A stretch of 64,000 bases of DNA, taken from positions 1,165,001 through 1,229,000 of the forward strand of contig NC_019676.1 in assembly GCF_000316625.1 (NCBI RefSeq), read 5' to 3'. A program made the translations under genes and the position numbers. This document shows, one piece after another, positions 18,777-29,293 of the stretch (positions are counted from its first letter, which is position 1; every line of letters begins with the position of its first letter). Source of the DNA: Nostoc sp. PCC 7107 (GTDB lineage Bacteria; Cyanobacteriota; Cyanobacteriia; Cyanobacteriales; Nostocaceae). The notes beneath the pieces were generated by a model. That model did no database searches, was not told the DNA's origin, and saw only the letters and a list, made by a program, of their open reading frames with translations.

Positions 18777-19115
18777 AAGATTTTATGGTTTGAATTCAGA
18801 TGTTGGCGCTACTTTAACCTAAATAATCATAAATTCTGCCAAATAATAGCTAAAAGTCTGATTTAGAGTGAATTAGGAGAAATAAAATTTGCTACTACAT
18901 AACGTGTAGGGTTTTAGCTGTCTAGCCTAACCAGTAGCTACACGATTCAATGTATGCAGCTTGAGTCTACTTAGCAGATGAATTGTAATTGCTAATTTTC
19001 CTGATTTTTCTCGCATCCACCAACTTTTACGGAAATTCACGTAATAATTTCCACAATTTATGAAATTATTGGTTACGATTGTCTGGGTTTTACTGCTGGT
19101 GGGGTATGAATAACC
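18777..19115. other. Divergent intergenic region
   Basis: 340 bp between the EF-hand protein gene and a divergent lipoprotein gene. It should hold both promoters, but no convincing hexamer pair or operator was seen. Confidence 0.5.
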
Positions 19116-19586
19116 GTGTGGTGTAAATATAGTTTTATTACTAGCGTTAGTTTGAGTCTCGCTTTATTAGTTACTGGTTGTGAAAATAAAACTTCTCAGT
19201 GTCAGCGGCTAATTCAAGTCGTGAATGAAGGAAATGCACTCATTGATCAAAATAAAGGGAAGCAAGCAATCACTAGCTTGCAACTATCTAAAGATTTAGA
19301 GGCAATTGATACAGCTTTAGAAGAACTAAAATTAGCAGATCCCAAACTCAAAGAATATCAAAGCCGTTTTCAGAAGGTGTTTGATAACCTCAGTCAAGCA
19401 ATTGCTAAAGCGGCTAAAGCTTTGGCTGCTGCTAAAACAGCCGAAGCTTCACCAACTGGTAGAGAAAAAATCAAAAAGGCCAGAACCGAAATTGATACAG
19501 CTTTAACCGCCGCTGCTAAAACTGCTGGCAAAGAATCAGATACTTTAATGAATGATCTAAATAAGCACTGTAGTCAGTCTGAGTAA
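19116..19586 (+). CDS. Small helical lipoprotein
   Basis: 156 aa starting at GTG 19116 (an in-frame stop lies 9 bp upstream, so no longer start is possible). A signal sequence ends in the lipobox LLVTGC, predicting acylation of Cys22. The rest is alpha-helical and Ala/Lys/Glu-rich with a probable coiled coil (about 50-150), resembling DUF-type periplasmic lipoproteins that stay membrane-tethered. Four further codons from the end is a final Cys. Function unknown. Confidence 0.75.
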   Translation: MWCKYSFITSVSLSLALLVTGCENKTSQCQRLIQVVNEGNALIDQNKGKQAITSLQLSKDLEAIDTALEELKLADPKLKEYQSRFQKVFDNLSQAIAKAAKALAAAKTAEASPTGREKIKKARTEIDTALTAAAKTAGKESDTLMNDLNKHCSQSE

Positions 19587-19735
19587 AAGTTTGAAGGCTG
19601 AAATTGAATATTTCCTGAATTAATATCTACCCTACATCAGTAGGGTATTTTGTTGCGTAGCAGTAATATGGCGCTGTTCAGGGCGTAATTACTATGTAAA
19701 TATTAAGCAGTAAACACTTGGGAATTTCACTAAAT

Positions 19736-20515
19736 ATGAATAATATTTCGTTATCCAACGATAATTGGAATGCGTTTCTTTATCAAGAAAAACACGCTTT
19801 TGTGTGGCAATATGGCGAAGATTTGTTGCAATGGCTGAACCCCAAGCCAGGAGAGTTAATTTTAGATTTAGGTTGTGGAACTGGTCAACTTTCAGCCAAA
19901 ATTGCTGAGTCTGGTGCTGAGGTGATAGGAATTGATAGCGCTATCACCATGATTGACAAAGCGAGACAAAATTATCCAAATTTACGTTTTGAAGTTGCTG
20001 ATGCCCGGAACTTGCAAATAGAGCAGTCCTTCGATGCCGTATTTTCTAATGCTACCTTGCATTGGATCAAAGAAGCAGAGGCCGCGATCGCATCTATATA
20101 TCAAACACTCAAACCAGGTGGGCGTTTTGTGGCTGAGTTCGGTGGTAAAGGCAACGTCCAGGCGATCGTACAAGCATTGTACGTTGCTTTTGCACAAATT
20201 GGTCTACCCAATCCCCAAGCCTTAAACCCTTGGTATTTTCCCAGTATTAGTGGGTATACCACCTTACTTGAGAAACAAGGGTTTGAAGTTAACCAGGCTA
20301 TTTTGTTTTCTCGTCCCACGCCTTTAGCTGATGGAAAAGTAGGTATAAAAAATTGGCTACAAATGTTTGGTAGTAGTTTTTTATCACCATTATCTGCTGA
20401 GGAACAAGTAGAAGTTGTGCGTATAGTGGAAGATTATCTTCAGCCCACACTTTACCGAGATCATACTTGGACAGCAGACTATCGAAGAATTCGCATCTTC
20501 GCTATCAAAGTTTAG
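19736..20515 (+). CDS. Class I SAM-dependent methyltransferase
   Basis: 259 aa from ATG 19736; a TTG six codons earlier is in frame but less likely. Motif I LILDLGCGTGQLSAKI, the acidic end of strand 2 (VIGIDSA), and motif post-I FEVADARNL define a Rossmann-fold SAM methyltransferase of the Methyltransf_11/25 type; the NATLHWIKEAEAAIASI and LKPGGRFVAEFGG blocks resemble trans-aconitate methyltransferase (Tam)-like proteins. The small-molecule substrate cannot be told from the sequence. Monocistronic. Confidence 0.88.
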   Translation: MNNISLSNDNWNAFLYQEKHAFVWQYGEDLLQWLNPKPGELILDLGCGTGQLSAKIAESGAEVIGIDSAITMIDKARQNYPNLRFEVADARNLQIEQSFDAVFSNATLHWIKEAEAAIASIYQTLKPGGRFVAEFGGKGNVQAIVQALYVAFAQIGLPNPQALNPWYFPSISGYTTLLEKQGFEVNQAILFSRPTPLADGKVGIKNWLQMFGSSFLSPLSAEEQVEVVRIVEDYLQPTLYRDHTWTADYRRIRIFAIKV

Positions 20516-20623
20516 CTTGTGTGGAACTTTAGCAAGTAAAGGTAGACATTTATTTTAGATACATTTGGGATATGGGTAGTAAATTTCACTACCGTTAGTC
20601 TATGAATCAAAGGGTGTTAGTTT

Positions 20624-21154
20624 ATGTCTAGACAGAAACTGCAAAAATCGTTGTCAATATTTCTAGGCTTTGGCTTGAGTGGAATTTTTCTTTCACTAGC
20701 TTCTCCCTCACTAGCCGAAACATCCTCAGTGCTGTTACCTTCAGATGCACCTTTGGAACTAGACTTATTAACCAAGCCCAACAGTACTGTAATTACAGCT
20801 AATACCATTAATCCACAAGGATTAACAACTCCGAGTTTATGGTTAGCTCAAGCTAATTCCGAAAATAAATTGTTGGATAATTGGATAGCATATCCGGCTA
20901 ATGCTACAGCGCCTGGGCGAGTAGATGTGATTGTCAATCAGCAAATTTGGAGTATCTTAGATTATCTGGAACGTTACAGCTTTGTGAATCGTTTAGGTAA
21001 TGTTGCGAGAAAAGACGTTTATAATCTACGAATTTTTAATTATCAGCAAGAACTTTTGGGGAGTTACACTTGTAATTTCCAAACAAACCCAACATCATGC
21101 CGCATTCAGATAAATTCTTTAAATAGATTGGGGTTGCAACAATCATCGGAGTGA
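20624..21154 (+). CDS. Exported hypothetical protein
   Basis: 176 aa with a signal peptide ending ASPSLAE (about residue 32). A conserved-looking C-terminal half, WIAYPANATAPGRVDVIVNQQIWSIL-like then FGNVARKDVYNLRIF-like, suggests a small compact periplasmic domain with two Cys (YTCNFQTNPTSCR) that could form a disulphide. Unknown function; it is convergent with the solute-binding protein gene. Confidence 0.65.
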   Translation: MSRQKLQKSLSIFLGFGLSGIFLSLASPSLAETSSVLLPSDAPLELDLLTKPNSTVITANTINPQGLTTPSLWLAQANSENKLLDNWIAYPANATAPGRVDVIVNQQIWSILDYLERYSFVNRLGNVARKDVYNLRIFNYQQELLGSYTCNFQTNPTSCRIQINSLNRLGLQQSSE

Positions 21155-21245
21155 GGGTGATAGAGTTAAAAGTTTTTAGTTCGTAACTTTTTTAAACGCA
21201 GAGTATTTCCAGCGCCTCGCTACGAAGTTTGTTTGTCTACTGAAA

Positions 21246-22406
21246 TTAGCTGGTTTTGATTTTGGTAAACAGAGATTCATACTGTTTAGCTGTTGATGTC
21301 GGTAAAGCCAGCAGGAATTCACTTTTAGAGAAAACTTGATGATTTGTCTGTAACAAACTACGTATTGGTTCTTGAATATCGGTAGCTGCAATATCGGCAA
21401 AAATTGGTGAATTGGTTTTGGTCTTGGCAGTAATTTGCTTGGCTATGTCTGGTTGCCAACAAAAATCAATCCATTTAGATGATATGTCGTTTTTGCTGGC
21501 TTTTGTGGGACGTACCCATAAATCTGCCCAGATGGCTGTTCCTGACTGAGGAATAACTGCATTGAGTTGCGGATAACGTGATAGCAGTGGTAACACATCA
21601 CTAGACCAACCAACGGCTAACCAAGTGTCGCCAGTAACTAGAGGTTCTAAATAGGTATTAGAACTGTAGAATTTTACTTGTTGGTTTAAGGTTTGTAGTT
21701 CTTTTTCGAGGTTGGGTACAGTGTCGAGATTTTCGGTGTTGTATGATTTGCCGAATTTCTTTAACACTAACCCAATTACTTCTCTAGGATTATCTAGTAA
21801 AGAAATGTGCGATCGCAATCCATCCCGCCACAAATCACTCCAATCTTGTGGTTGCCATCCCAATTCTCGGAATTTATGGCGATCGTATACAATCACTGTA
21901 CTACCCCACCGATAAGGCGCAGCCCACACTTTGCCTTGAGGATCTAAGATACCTTGGTCATTGCGCGTTACTAGTTGTCGCCATCTTTCATCCAATTTCG
22001 ACCAATATTGTAATTTTTGGACTTCTGCTGCTTCTAGCGGTTGAATTAATTTCTGTTCAATGGCGCTTTTTAGCCAATAATCTCCCAAACTTACCAAGTC
22101 AACTACAGTAGTTGTTTGCGAATTGATAAATGGAATCCAGCGAGTCCAAGCTTGCTTATCGTTGGTTTTTGGTTGTTCTTGCCAACTCTGCAATTGCTGA
22201 TATAAATTTTGGATTTGGTCAACTGGGGCAAATTTTAGCTGCGCTTTTGGCTGCAAAGCTTGGCTAAATTTATCAACTACTTGGCTAGGAATAGAACTTT
22301 TCAATAATTGAATGCTGAGTTTGGCTTGGTTTTTATTGTCACACCCAACCAGTAGTTGCGACAGTGCCAATCCACCTGTACTGAGCAAAAATGATCGTCG
22401 ATCCAT
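21246..22406 (-). CDS. PotD-like extracellular solute-binding lipoprotein
   Basis: 386 aa. The N-terminus MDRRSFLLSTGGLALSQLL-VGC has an RR pair and a lipobox (Cys22), so it is exported, possibly by Tat, and lipid-anchored. The overall plan, with VWAAPYRWGSTVIVYD, the ILLDNPREVIGLVLKK-like hinge, VTGDTWLAVGWSSD and a PQSGTAIWADLWV block, matches the spermidine/putrescine (PotD/PotF) substrate-binding family. No ABC permease or ATPase is adjacent, so it is either an orphan binding protein or works with an unlinked transporter; ligand unproven. Confidence 0.85.
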   Translation of the reverse strand: MDRRSFLLSTGGLALSQLLVGCDNKNQAKLSIQLLKSSIPSQVVDKFSQALQPKAQLKFAPVDQIQNLYQQLQSWQEQPKTNDKQAWTRWIPFINSQTTTVVDLVSLGDYWLKSAIEQKLIQPLEAAEVQKLQYWSKLDERWRQLVTRNDQGILDPQGKVWAAPYRWGSTVIVYDRHKFRELGWQPQDWSDLWRDGLRSHISLLDNPREVIGLVLKKFGKSYNTENLDTVPNLEKELQTLNQQVKFYSSNTYLEPLVTGDTWLAVGWSSDVLPLLSRYPQLNAVIPQSGTAIWADLWVRPTKASKNDISSKWIDFCWQPDIAKQITAKTKTNSPIFADIAATDIQEPIRSLLQTNHQVFSKSEFLLALPTSTAKQYESLFTKIKTS

Positions 22407-22605
22407 TAATTTTGGATATGTAAACTTAGATTCTAGACTATTGTCTTACATTGCTCTCAAAAAGTGAGCTAATAAGAAAGAAGCTTTTTTGAAAAAATCT
22501 AGAATAAGTGCAAACTGCTATTTGCTCGTATTTTTAAGGGATCTGAAGTGAAATTGCCTAGTGATTCCTCTAGAATCAAAGTACTCGCTTAATTCCTAAA
22601 ATAAA

Positions 22606-22626
22606 TGCCTCCTAGTCATGGAGGCA
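22606..22626 (-). terminator. Putative terminator after the dienelactone-hydrolase-like gene
   Basis: A 7-bp stem TGCCTCC (22606-22612) / GGAGGCA (22620-22626); on the minus strand it is followed by TTTATTTT. It is about 115 bp beyond the stop codon of the 22742-23479 gene. The remaining bases of this 335-bp gap show no gene. Confidence 0.55.
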
Positions 22627-22741
22627 AAGCGTAAAGCATCCTAATATTTCTGGTGAAACAATAACATATACTTCGTGATATTCAATGAGGGTAATCACCC
22701 TTCACTAAAAAGGCACACATTTGTGCGCTATTGAATTATTA

Positions 22742-23479
22742 CTAGGGAAATATTCTGGCTAAGAAGGTGATGATTTCTGTCCAAGCAGAGGTAGTCGCAA
22801 CAGCATCGTAACGATAACCATCATCACGCATAAATGTATGTTCAGCTTCATATAAAAATACTTGATGAGTTACATTAGCATCTGTAATAGCTTTCATTAA
22901 TATATGGCGATCTCTTTCGGGAATGTGAGGATCAAGAGTACCAAGTATCAGCAGCACTTCGCCTGAAATTTCACTCACTCTATGAATAGTATCAGCTATA
23001 CCTTTACCGAGTTTGCCGCTAGGAATACCAGTCGGGTAGCAGCAGACAGCAGCTTTAATGTCACTGTGGAAGGCGGCGCGAAACGATAAATGTCCGCCAA
23101 TGCAAAAGCCGAGAGTACCAATTTTATCAGGATTCACAGCCGCGTCAGCCTTAAGAAAATCAATTACAGCTTGACAATCCGTATCATACTCTGCGATCGC
23201 CGTGCGACGTGCATCATCATTTCCCCGCATTCTCCCCAAATCATCTGGTTCAATAACTGCACCAATGGGTTCCAGACGATGAAAAATTTCGGGTGCGGCG
23301 ACAACATAGCCAAATCCTGCTAGGTAATTAACCAAGCGAATCATCGGACTACCTAATTGATAAATATCACTGTAAAACAAAATGCCTGGGTAAGTTCCGG
23401 CTGGTTGAGGAGAGGCGACATAAACCCGCATTAAGCTGTCATCTACCCTTAACTCAACATTGCGCTTAGCGATTTGCAC
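22742..23479 (-). CDS. Dienelactone hydrolase family protein
   Basis: 245-aa alpha/beta hydrolase with the Cys nucleophile elbow GFCIGG (Cys126), catalytic Asp183 in LGTLDPH and His214 in EAEHTF, the Cys-Asp-His triad of the carboxymethylenebutenolidase family. Length and spacing are as in the family. The physiological substrate of cyanobacterial members is unknown; it is a cytoplasmic esterase/lactonase without signal peptide. Confidence 0.9.
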   Translation of the reverse strand: MQIAKRNVELRVDDSLMRVYVASPQPAGTYPGILFYSDIYQLGSPMIRLVNYLAGFGYVVAAPEIFHRLEPIGAVIEPDDLGRMRGNDDARRTAIAEYDTDCQAVIDFLKADAAVNPDKIGTLGFCIGGHLSFRAAFHSDIKAAVCCYPTGIPSGKLGKGIADTIHRVSEISGEVLLILGTLDPHIPERDRHILMKAITDANVTHQVFLYEAEHTFMRDDGYRYDAVATTSAWTEIITFLARIFP

Positions 23480-24426
23480 TTGTTTGGCTCCCAGTCATAG
23501 TCGTTTTCATTAGCTTTTACAGCATTGAGTGATGATATCGGGATAGTAGCGCGATCGCCTCACCACGAAAATAAAGATACATTTAAAATTAGGTAAAAAA
23601 CTCATCTTGTCAAAATATGTAAATAACTTGTGCAGGTTCATAACCCTGACTTCTCAAATAAGTTGAGGTTCTTGTTGTTCATGTATTGTTAGTGATACTA
23701 GTACAAAAAAGCAAAAGTAAAAAGTAAAAAGTAAAAAGAAATAATATTGACACCACAAGCCTTTTAGCAATTCCAGATGGTCACTGAACGTACCTGTACT
23801 GAGCGCAGCCGAAGTAGTTGAAGTCTGGTCTGTTTATTTACACCAACCTGTACTAGATAAGTTCAAATTAAACAAACAGTAAAAATTAAAATGTCAGGCA
23901 AAACTTTATAATCTCACCAATCTCATAACAGCACTAATGTCTAAGTAAAATATTCATCAACAGTCATTAACTAAAAGCAAAAATACTTCAAATTTCGATA
24001 AATAAATTATTCAAACGGTGTTAAGCTGACTATAGGAATCAAGAAAAGCAAGAACGCAAAAGACTTCAAGAAAAATATTGAAGTAACTTCAATAGAGTCC
24101 TTTTGCTCTGGTAAATCCACTTCAATATCGTGAAGCTTTTTGCTAACGATAGAAATCAGCCAGATAAACAGGATACTCACCTTCATACAATCTTGAAGTC
24201 AGTGATAACTTGCTTAGATAATTACTAGTAATAATTGGCTATAAAAACTAGTATTATCAGCCAGAAAAAATTACTCTAAGAGACAAGGAAGAAAGACTCT
24301 TAGTATATCTGGCAATCTAAAAGACATCAGAAAGGTTACTGAAAATAATGCAAGCCAAATAAAATCTATCTTCGTCATAAAAGATTGATTTTACCCGCAT
24401 TAATTACTAGTAGATTGAGTAATCTT
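23480..24426. other. Long intergenic region with simple repeats
   Basis: About 950 bp without a supportable gene. It holds tandem AAAGTAA-type heptamers at 23705-23740, an interspersed repeat around 23780-23825 of the ACTGAGCGCAGCCGAAGTAG kind common in Nostocales, and otherwise AT-rich DNA. It may contain regulatory sequence for the nif-associated genes to the right, but nothing specific is visible. Confidence 0.5.
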
Positions 24427-24735
24427 TCAGGAGTATTTGTTAGCAATACCAGCATCTGCGATCGCTTGATATCTCAGGATATCATTTGCGGCGATCGTGA
24501 TGAGAAGATTTGAGTAGTTGTGACACATCCAAAAACAGGCAAATTGTAAGTAATCACCATTCAGAGTGTAGTGCAATTTTGGTTGGTTGGGTTTATTAAA
24601 ACCTGGGGAAATGTCAATTGCCACTGTCACCACTCTTAAGGCTTGAGCAACCGATGGGGATTTAATTACACCAACCTGTAATGTGTATGTCCAGCTTTTC
24701 TCAACCTTGCTTTTCATGAGATGAAATTTCTGCAC
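24427..24735 (-). CDS. Hypothetical protein divergent from nifH
   Basis: 102 aa (or 96 from an internal ATG at 24717). No signal peptide, no recognisable domain; a hydrophobic/aromatic stretch (YLQFACFWMCHNYSN) lies in the middle and a HIP1 octamer near the end. It may be a small real gene or a remnant of a larger one. It is transcribed away from nifH. I do not recognise it. Confidence 0.35.
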   Translation of the reverse strand: MQKFHLMKSKVEKSWTYTLQVGVIKSPSVAQALRVVTVAIDISPGFNKPNQPKLHYTLNGDYLQFACFWMCHNYSNLLITIAANDILRYQAIADAGIANKYS

Positions 24736-24854
24736 ACACCCGATAGCAACCAGGCTACAAATACCAATTTCATCTCTTGAGATTTATCTGAATCTGCATT
24801 TGGTAATACTTGCAATATTCCTGAAAAACGAATTCTCAGGTATGCAACCTTTAA

Positions 24855-25799
<945 letters not shown>

Positions 25800-25831
25800 T
25801 TTTGATGTAGTTATCAATAATTTCTGAGCAA

Positions 25832-25867
25832 CCAGAACCCCGGTTTTTGTAAAAGCCGGGGTTCTGG
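25832..25867 (+). terminator. Terminator of nifH
   Basis: A perfect 12-bp stem CCAGAACCCCGG (25832-25843) / CCGGGGTTCTGG (25856-25867) followed by CTTTTG, 33 bp after the nifH stop codon. The T-tract is short, but the stem is very stable. Confidence 0.75.
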
Positions 25868-26013
25868 CTTTTGTAATTTCTATCGCTGGTCATACTTCAG
25901 TAGATTCCACAAACTTAATATATTTAGATAACCTTATAAATATGTTGTCGTGATTAGCAAGCTTAAATATTTTAGACCTGTGTACGCTCCACACCACTAG
26001 GAAGTTAAATGTA

Positions 26014-26565
26014 ATGCAGATTTTTCAATTTTGGAATCGATTAACCAAGGGAAAGTTTAGTAAATTATTCGGTCATGCAGTAGTTTTAGGAGTAGGTGCT
26101 AGTGTTTTGCTGTTCCATGCTAGTGCAACCGCGGCTGAACAGGTAATTTTAAAATATGGTAGCTTTCAAGGGCCTGTTTCTGTAGCGGAATTGACTGAGT
26201 TTGTGCAAACAGGGAAGACTACCCCGACACTGAGAACTTATTTGCAGGTATCTAAACAAGATCCTACTGTAGCCAGGAAAGCACTAGTTGCAGGTATAAA
26301 AGCTGAACCTGCTTATTTAGATAGTTTGTTATCTGGCTGGACAGGGCCAATTTTAATTGCTCAAATAGGTGATGTAGTTCATCCACCTGCGGGAGACTTA
26401 GATGCAAAGGCGCTACAAACATCTTTGAGTAAGTCTATTCAACAAGATGGGGAAATCACACTGCTGGGCGCAATTCGTCATTATCCAGATAATACTGTAG
26501 AAATAGAAGGCGATCGCCTGATTCCAGTTTATGAAAGACTCAGCAGCTTGGCGAAAATCCTTTAA
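26014..26565 (+). CDS. Exported DUF1400 protein
   Basis: 183 aa with a signal peptide (about 1-41, ending ATAAEQ). The mature protein starts VILKYGSFQGPVSVAELTEFVQTGK, the typical opening of the DUF1400 domain that often precedes an alpha/beta hydrolase in cyanobacterial exported proteins. Here no hydrolase follows: the protein consists of DUF1400 only and ends RLSSLAKIL. Likely periplasmic; function unknown. It lies 215 bp after nifH. Confidence 0.8.
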   Translation: MQIFQFWNRLTKGKFSKLFGHAVVLGVGASVLLFHASATAAEQVILKYGSFQGPVSVAELTEFVQTGKTTPTLRTYLQVSKQDPTVARKALVAGIKAEPAYLDSLLSGWTGPILIAQIGDVVHPPAGDLDAKALQTSLSKSIQQDGEITLLGAIRHYPDNTVEIEGDRLIPVYERLSSLAKIL

Positions 26566-26724
26566 GTACTGAGTGCATTGCCAATTTCAAGCTTCATCAG
26601 GTTGAAGTTTGTAGTTGTAGCTTATAGACATACGACCTTAGTAATAGTTAGAACCGATGAAGGATGGTTAATTTATTTGGATACCACTCCGAACATTTAC
26701 ATTCAGTTTTAACGAGCAAATGTC

Positions 26725-28149
26725 ATGACTAAAGAAATAACATACTTGGAGTTATCAGAAGATGGAGGAAGTTCCCATAAGTTTTATGAGGTTATCGTTG
26801 AAGATACCCAAGTAAGCATCCGCTACGGTCGCATCGGTGACGTAGGACAAACGCAGACCAAAACTTACCCCACTCCAGAAAAAGCAAAGGCGGAAGCGGC
26901 GAAAAAAATTAACGAAAAGCGGAAAAAAGGCTATGAAAATGCTGTGATGGGTGTGCGTCAAAAGCGTTCTGTGACTCGCCGAGAAGTTGCTAGTACTGTC
27001 TCAACGTCCAAACAAGCGCCCATTCTCTGGAAATTTGCGGCTAATTCAGCGGCTTTTGGCATTTTTATTGATGCTAACCGTTGCTGGCTGGGTAATCAAG
27101 CTGGGCAAGTTTTTGCTTTGAACCATCAAGGTAAAGTCAGCAATCAATTTAAGCTCCCTGATGGGGTTAAATGTTTGGTAGCTGATGATATCTGGATTTA
27201 CGCTGGCTGTGATGATGGCAATGTCTATGATTTGACTGGTAAGTTACCCCGTGTTGCTTACAAAATTGATGAAAATGTCGATATTTTCTGGCTAGATATT
27301 AAAGATGGTTTATTGGCTGTTTCTGATGCTAATGGTGGCGTAACAACGATAGATCATGATGATGAGTCACAATGGACTCGGTTGAGTCAAGGTAATTCTG
27401 GCTGGATGGTTCGCTGTGATGAAGCGGGGATTTATCACGGTCATAGTCAAGGCGTGACTATGTACGATAATCAAGAAGGTCGAATGGTTTGGCATCAAAA
27501 AACTGGCGGGAGTGTGCTATTTGGTTGGCAAGAAGCATCCGCAGTTTACGCGGGTGCAAGCGATCGCAAAATTTATAGTTTTAGCAAGCAGGGTCAGCTA
27601 CTATCAATATACAAGTGCGATGCTGCGGTTTATTCTTGCGCCACTGCACAAAATGGTAAATATGTGTTTGCTGGTGACAATAATTCTTCGATTTACTGCT
27701 TTAACCAAGCGGGTGAAAGATTGTGGAAGTTGGGAACTGGTTGTGGTTCCGCTTTATCGATGCAGTTTTGCGACTCTCGAATTTATATTGTAACCACTGA
27801 TGGGGCTTTAGCTTGTATTGATGCTAGTGAAACTGCGATCGCTTCTGCTCAAGCTGGTACAATTCCCAATGCAACTATTATTAAAGCACCAAAAACTGAG
27901 GGAGTCGCACCTTCTGAAGTTCTCGAAACCACCACAGATACAAGTGTTGGGGTAATCGTTGAGTGTTTTCAAGATGGTGATAAATTACGCGTCAGAGTGG
28001 TTTCCCCAGGATATAATTTTAACTGGAATGTGCAGTTTCCCAAAGATATTCGCCAAGCTGGCGATCGCTATCTTGTTCAAGAAGTCCGCGAGTCAGCTAG
28101 AGGCGGCTTTTATCGCGCCTATGGAGATATTAAAAAGATAAATAGTTAA
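26725..28149 (+). CDS. WGR domain / beta-propeller protein
   Basis: 474 aa. Residues about 1-80 form a WGR domain (FYEVIVEDTQVSIRYGRIG, then the lysine-rich EKAKAEAAKKI helix), a nucleic-acid-associated module known from PARP proteins and from bacterial MolR-type proteins. Residues about 100-370 are a WD40/PQQ-like beta-propeller with repeated W/Y-GCDDGNVYDL-type blades, and the end has a small domain (VIVECFQDGDKLRVRVVSPGYNFNWNVQFP) that recalls a WGR-linked C-terminal module. No catalytic domain is seen. Probably an interaction scaffold that recognises DNA ends or a partner protein; this is inference. Confidence 0.85.
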   Translation: MTKEITYLELSEDGGSSHKFYEVIVEDTQVSIRYGRIGDVGQTQTKTYPTPEKAKAEAAKKINEKRKKGYENAVMGVRQKRSVTRREVASTVSTSKQAPILWKFAANSAAFGIFIDANRCWLGNQAGQVFALNHQGKVSNQFKLPDGVKCLVADDIWIYAGCDDGNVYDLTGKLPRVAYKIDENVDIFWLDIKDGLLAVSDANGGVTTIDHDDESQWTRLSQGNSGWMVRCDEAGIYHGHSQGVTMYDNQEGRMVWHQKTGGSVLFGWQEASAVYAGASDRKIYSFSKQGQLLSIYKCDAAVYSCATAQNGKYVFAGDNNSSIYCFNQAGERLWKLGTGCGSALSMQFCDSRIYIVTTDGALACIDASETAIASAQAGTIPNATIIKAPKTEGVAPSEVLETTTDTSVGVIVECFQDGDKLRVRVVSPGYNFNWNVQFPKDIRQAGDRYLVQEVRESARGGFYRAYGDIKKINS

Positions 28150-28162
28150 GGTTCTAAATTCT

Positions 28163-29293
28163 TCAACTAATGTCTCTTGCAGGTAAAGCAACTGTGCGAA
28201 TGGCAATCGCTTGCTTTTTGCCATTACGATTGATGGTAATTTGCATCATGTCGCCAACTTTGGTAGTTTCTACCAATTGTTGCACTTGCCGAATATCTTG
28301 AATGGCAACACCGTTAATATTGTCAATAATGTCGCCCGGACGCAACCCAGCACGGGAAGCGGGAGAGTTTGGGGCGACTCCTAAAATAATCACACCTGTA
28401 TCTTGATTAACTTTTAAACCTGTATCACTCTGATTAATTTTGCTGCGTAAATCAGGCGTTAACTCACCCATTTGAATGCCCACATAAGGATGATCTACTC
28501 GTCCTTTAGCAATTAATTCATTGGCGATTCTTTGGGCTGTTTTGATGGGAATTGCAAAACCTAATCCTTGCGCTCCTTGGATGATAGCAGTATTCATCCC
28601 AATTACTTCGCCTTGAGCGTTGAGTAATGGGCCACCAGAATTACCAGGGTTAATGGCTGCATCAGTTTGAATAAAATCGACGCGTTCGGTGGGTACTCCT
28701 AAATCAGCAACTGAACGCTGAGTTGCACTGATAATTCCCTGGGTGACTGTATTATCTAATCCTAAAGGATTGCCGATGGCGATCGCCCATTGCCCCGGTA
28801 ACAAATTATCCGAGTTACCTAACTTGACTGTCGGTAATCCTGTACCTTTAATTCGCACCACCGCCACATCAGTCACTCTGTCAACGCCTACCACCTTACC
28901 TTGTAGGCTGCGTCCGTCTTTTAAAACCACTGAAACGTTATCTGCATCTGCGACAACATGGGCGTTCGTCAAAATAATCCCATCCGCACTGGTAATAAAT
29001 CCTGAACCAATACCCCGTTGTACTTCTTCTCTACTTGGCACCTGTGCGCCAAAAAAACGCCCTAAATAAGAGTCTTGTGGAGATACTGACACAATCCGTG
29101 TCGAATTGATGCGTACCACTGCTGACCCTACTTGTTGCACAACCTGAGTGATATAGTTTGCATCTTGATTATTGCTGGGTACTGCTGGATTGAGTGTTGC
29201 TGTAACTAGAGGATTTTTACCATCTCTATTGGCAATACATCCAGTTAATAGCAAAGTTAAATAAAGCGAACAATAGGGAATCAGTCGTTTCAT
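28163..29293 (-). CDS. HtrA/Deg-family serine protease
   Basis: 376 aa. The signal sequence ends in LLLTGC (Cys19), predicting a lipoprotein. The trypsin-like domain has His112 (TNAHVV), Asp142 (TDVAVV) and Ser219 (GNSGGP), a complete catalytic triad; one C-terminal PDZ domain (about 270-365, GVIILGVAPNSPASRAGL then GDIIDNINGVAI). This is the layout of cyanobacterial HhoA/HhoB/HtrA proteases, which degrade misfolded periplasmic or thylakoid proteins under light and heat stress. Its ATG overlaps the tspO stop codon (TAATG), so translation is coupled and the two genes form an operon. Confidence 0.93.
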   Translation of the reverse strand: MKRLIPYCSLYLTLLLTGCIANRDGKNPLVTATLNPAVPSNNQDANYITQVVQQVGSAVVRINSTRIVSVSPQDSYLGRFFGAQVPSREEVQRGIGSGFITSADGIILTNAHVVADADNVSVVLKDGRSLQGKVVGVDRVTDVAVVRIKGTGLPTVKLGNSDNLLPGQWAIAIGNPLGLDNTVTQGIISATQRSVADLGVPTERVDFIQTDAAINPGNSGGPLLNAQGEVIGMNTAIIQGAQGLGFAIPIKTAQRIANELIAKGRVDHPYVGIQMGELTPDLRSKINQSDTGLKVNQDTGVIILGVAPNSPASRAGLRPGDIIDNINGVAIQDIRQVQQLVETTKVGDMMQITINRNGKKQAIAIRTVALPARDIS

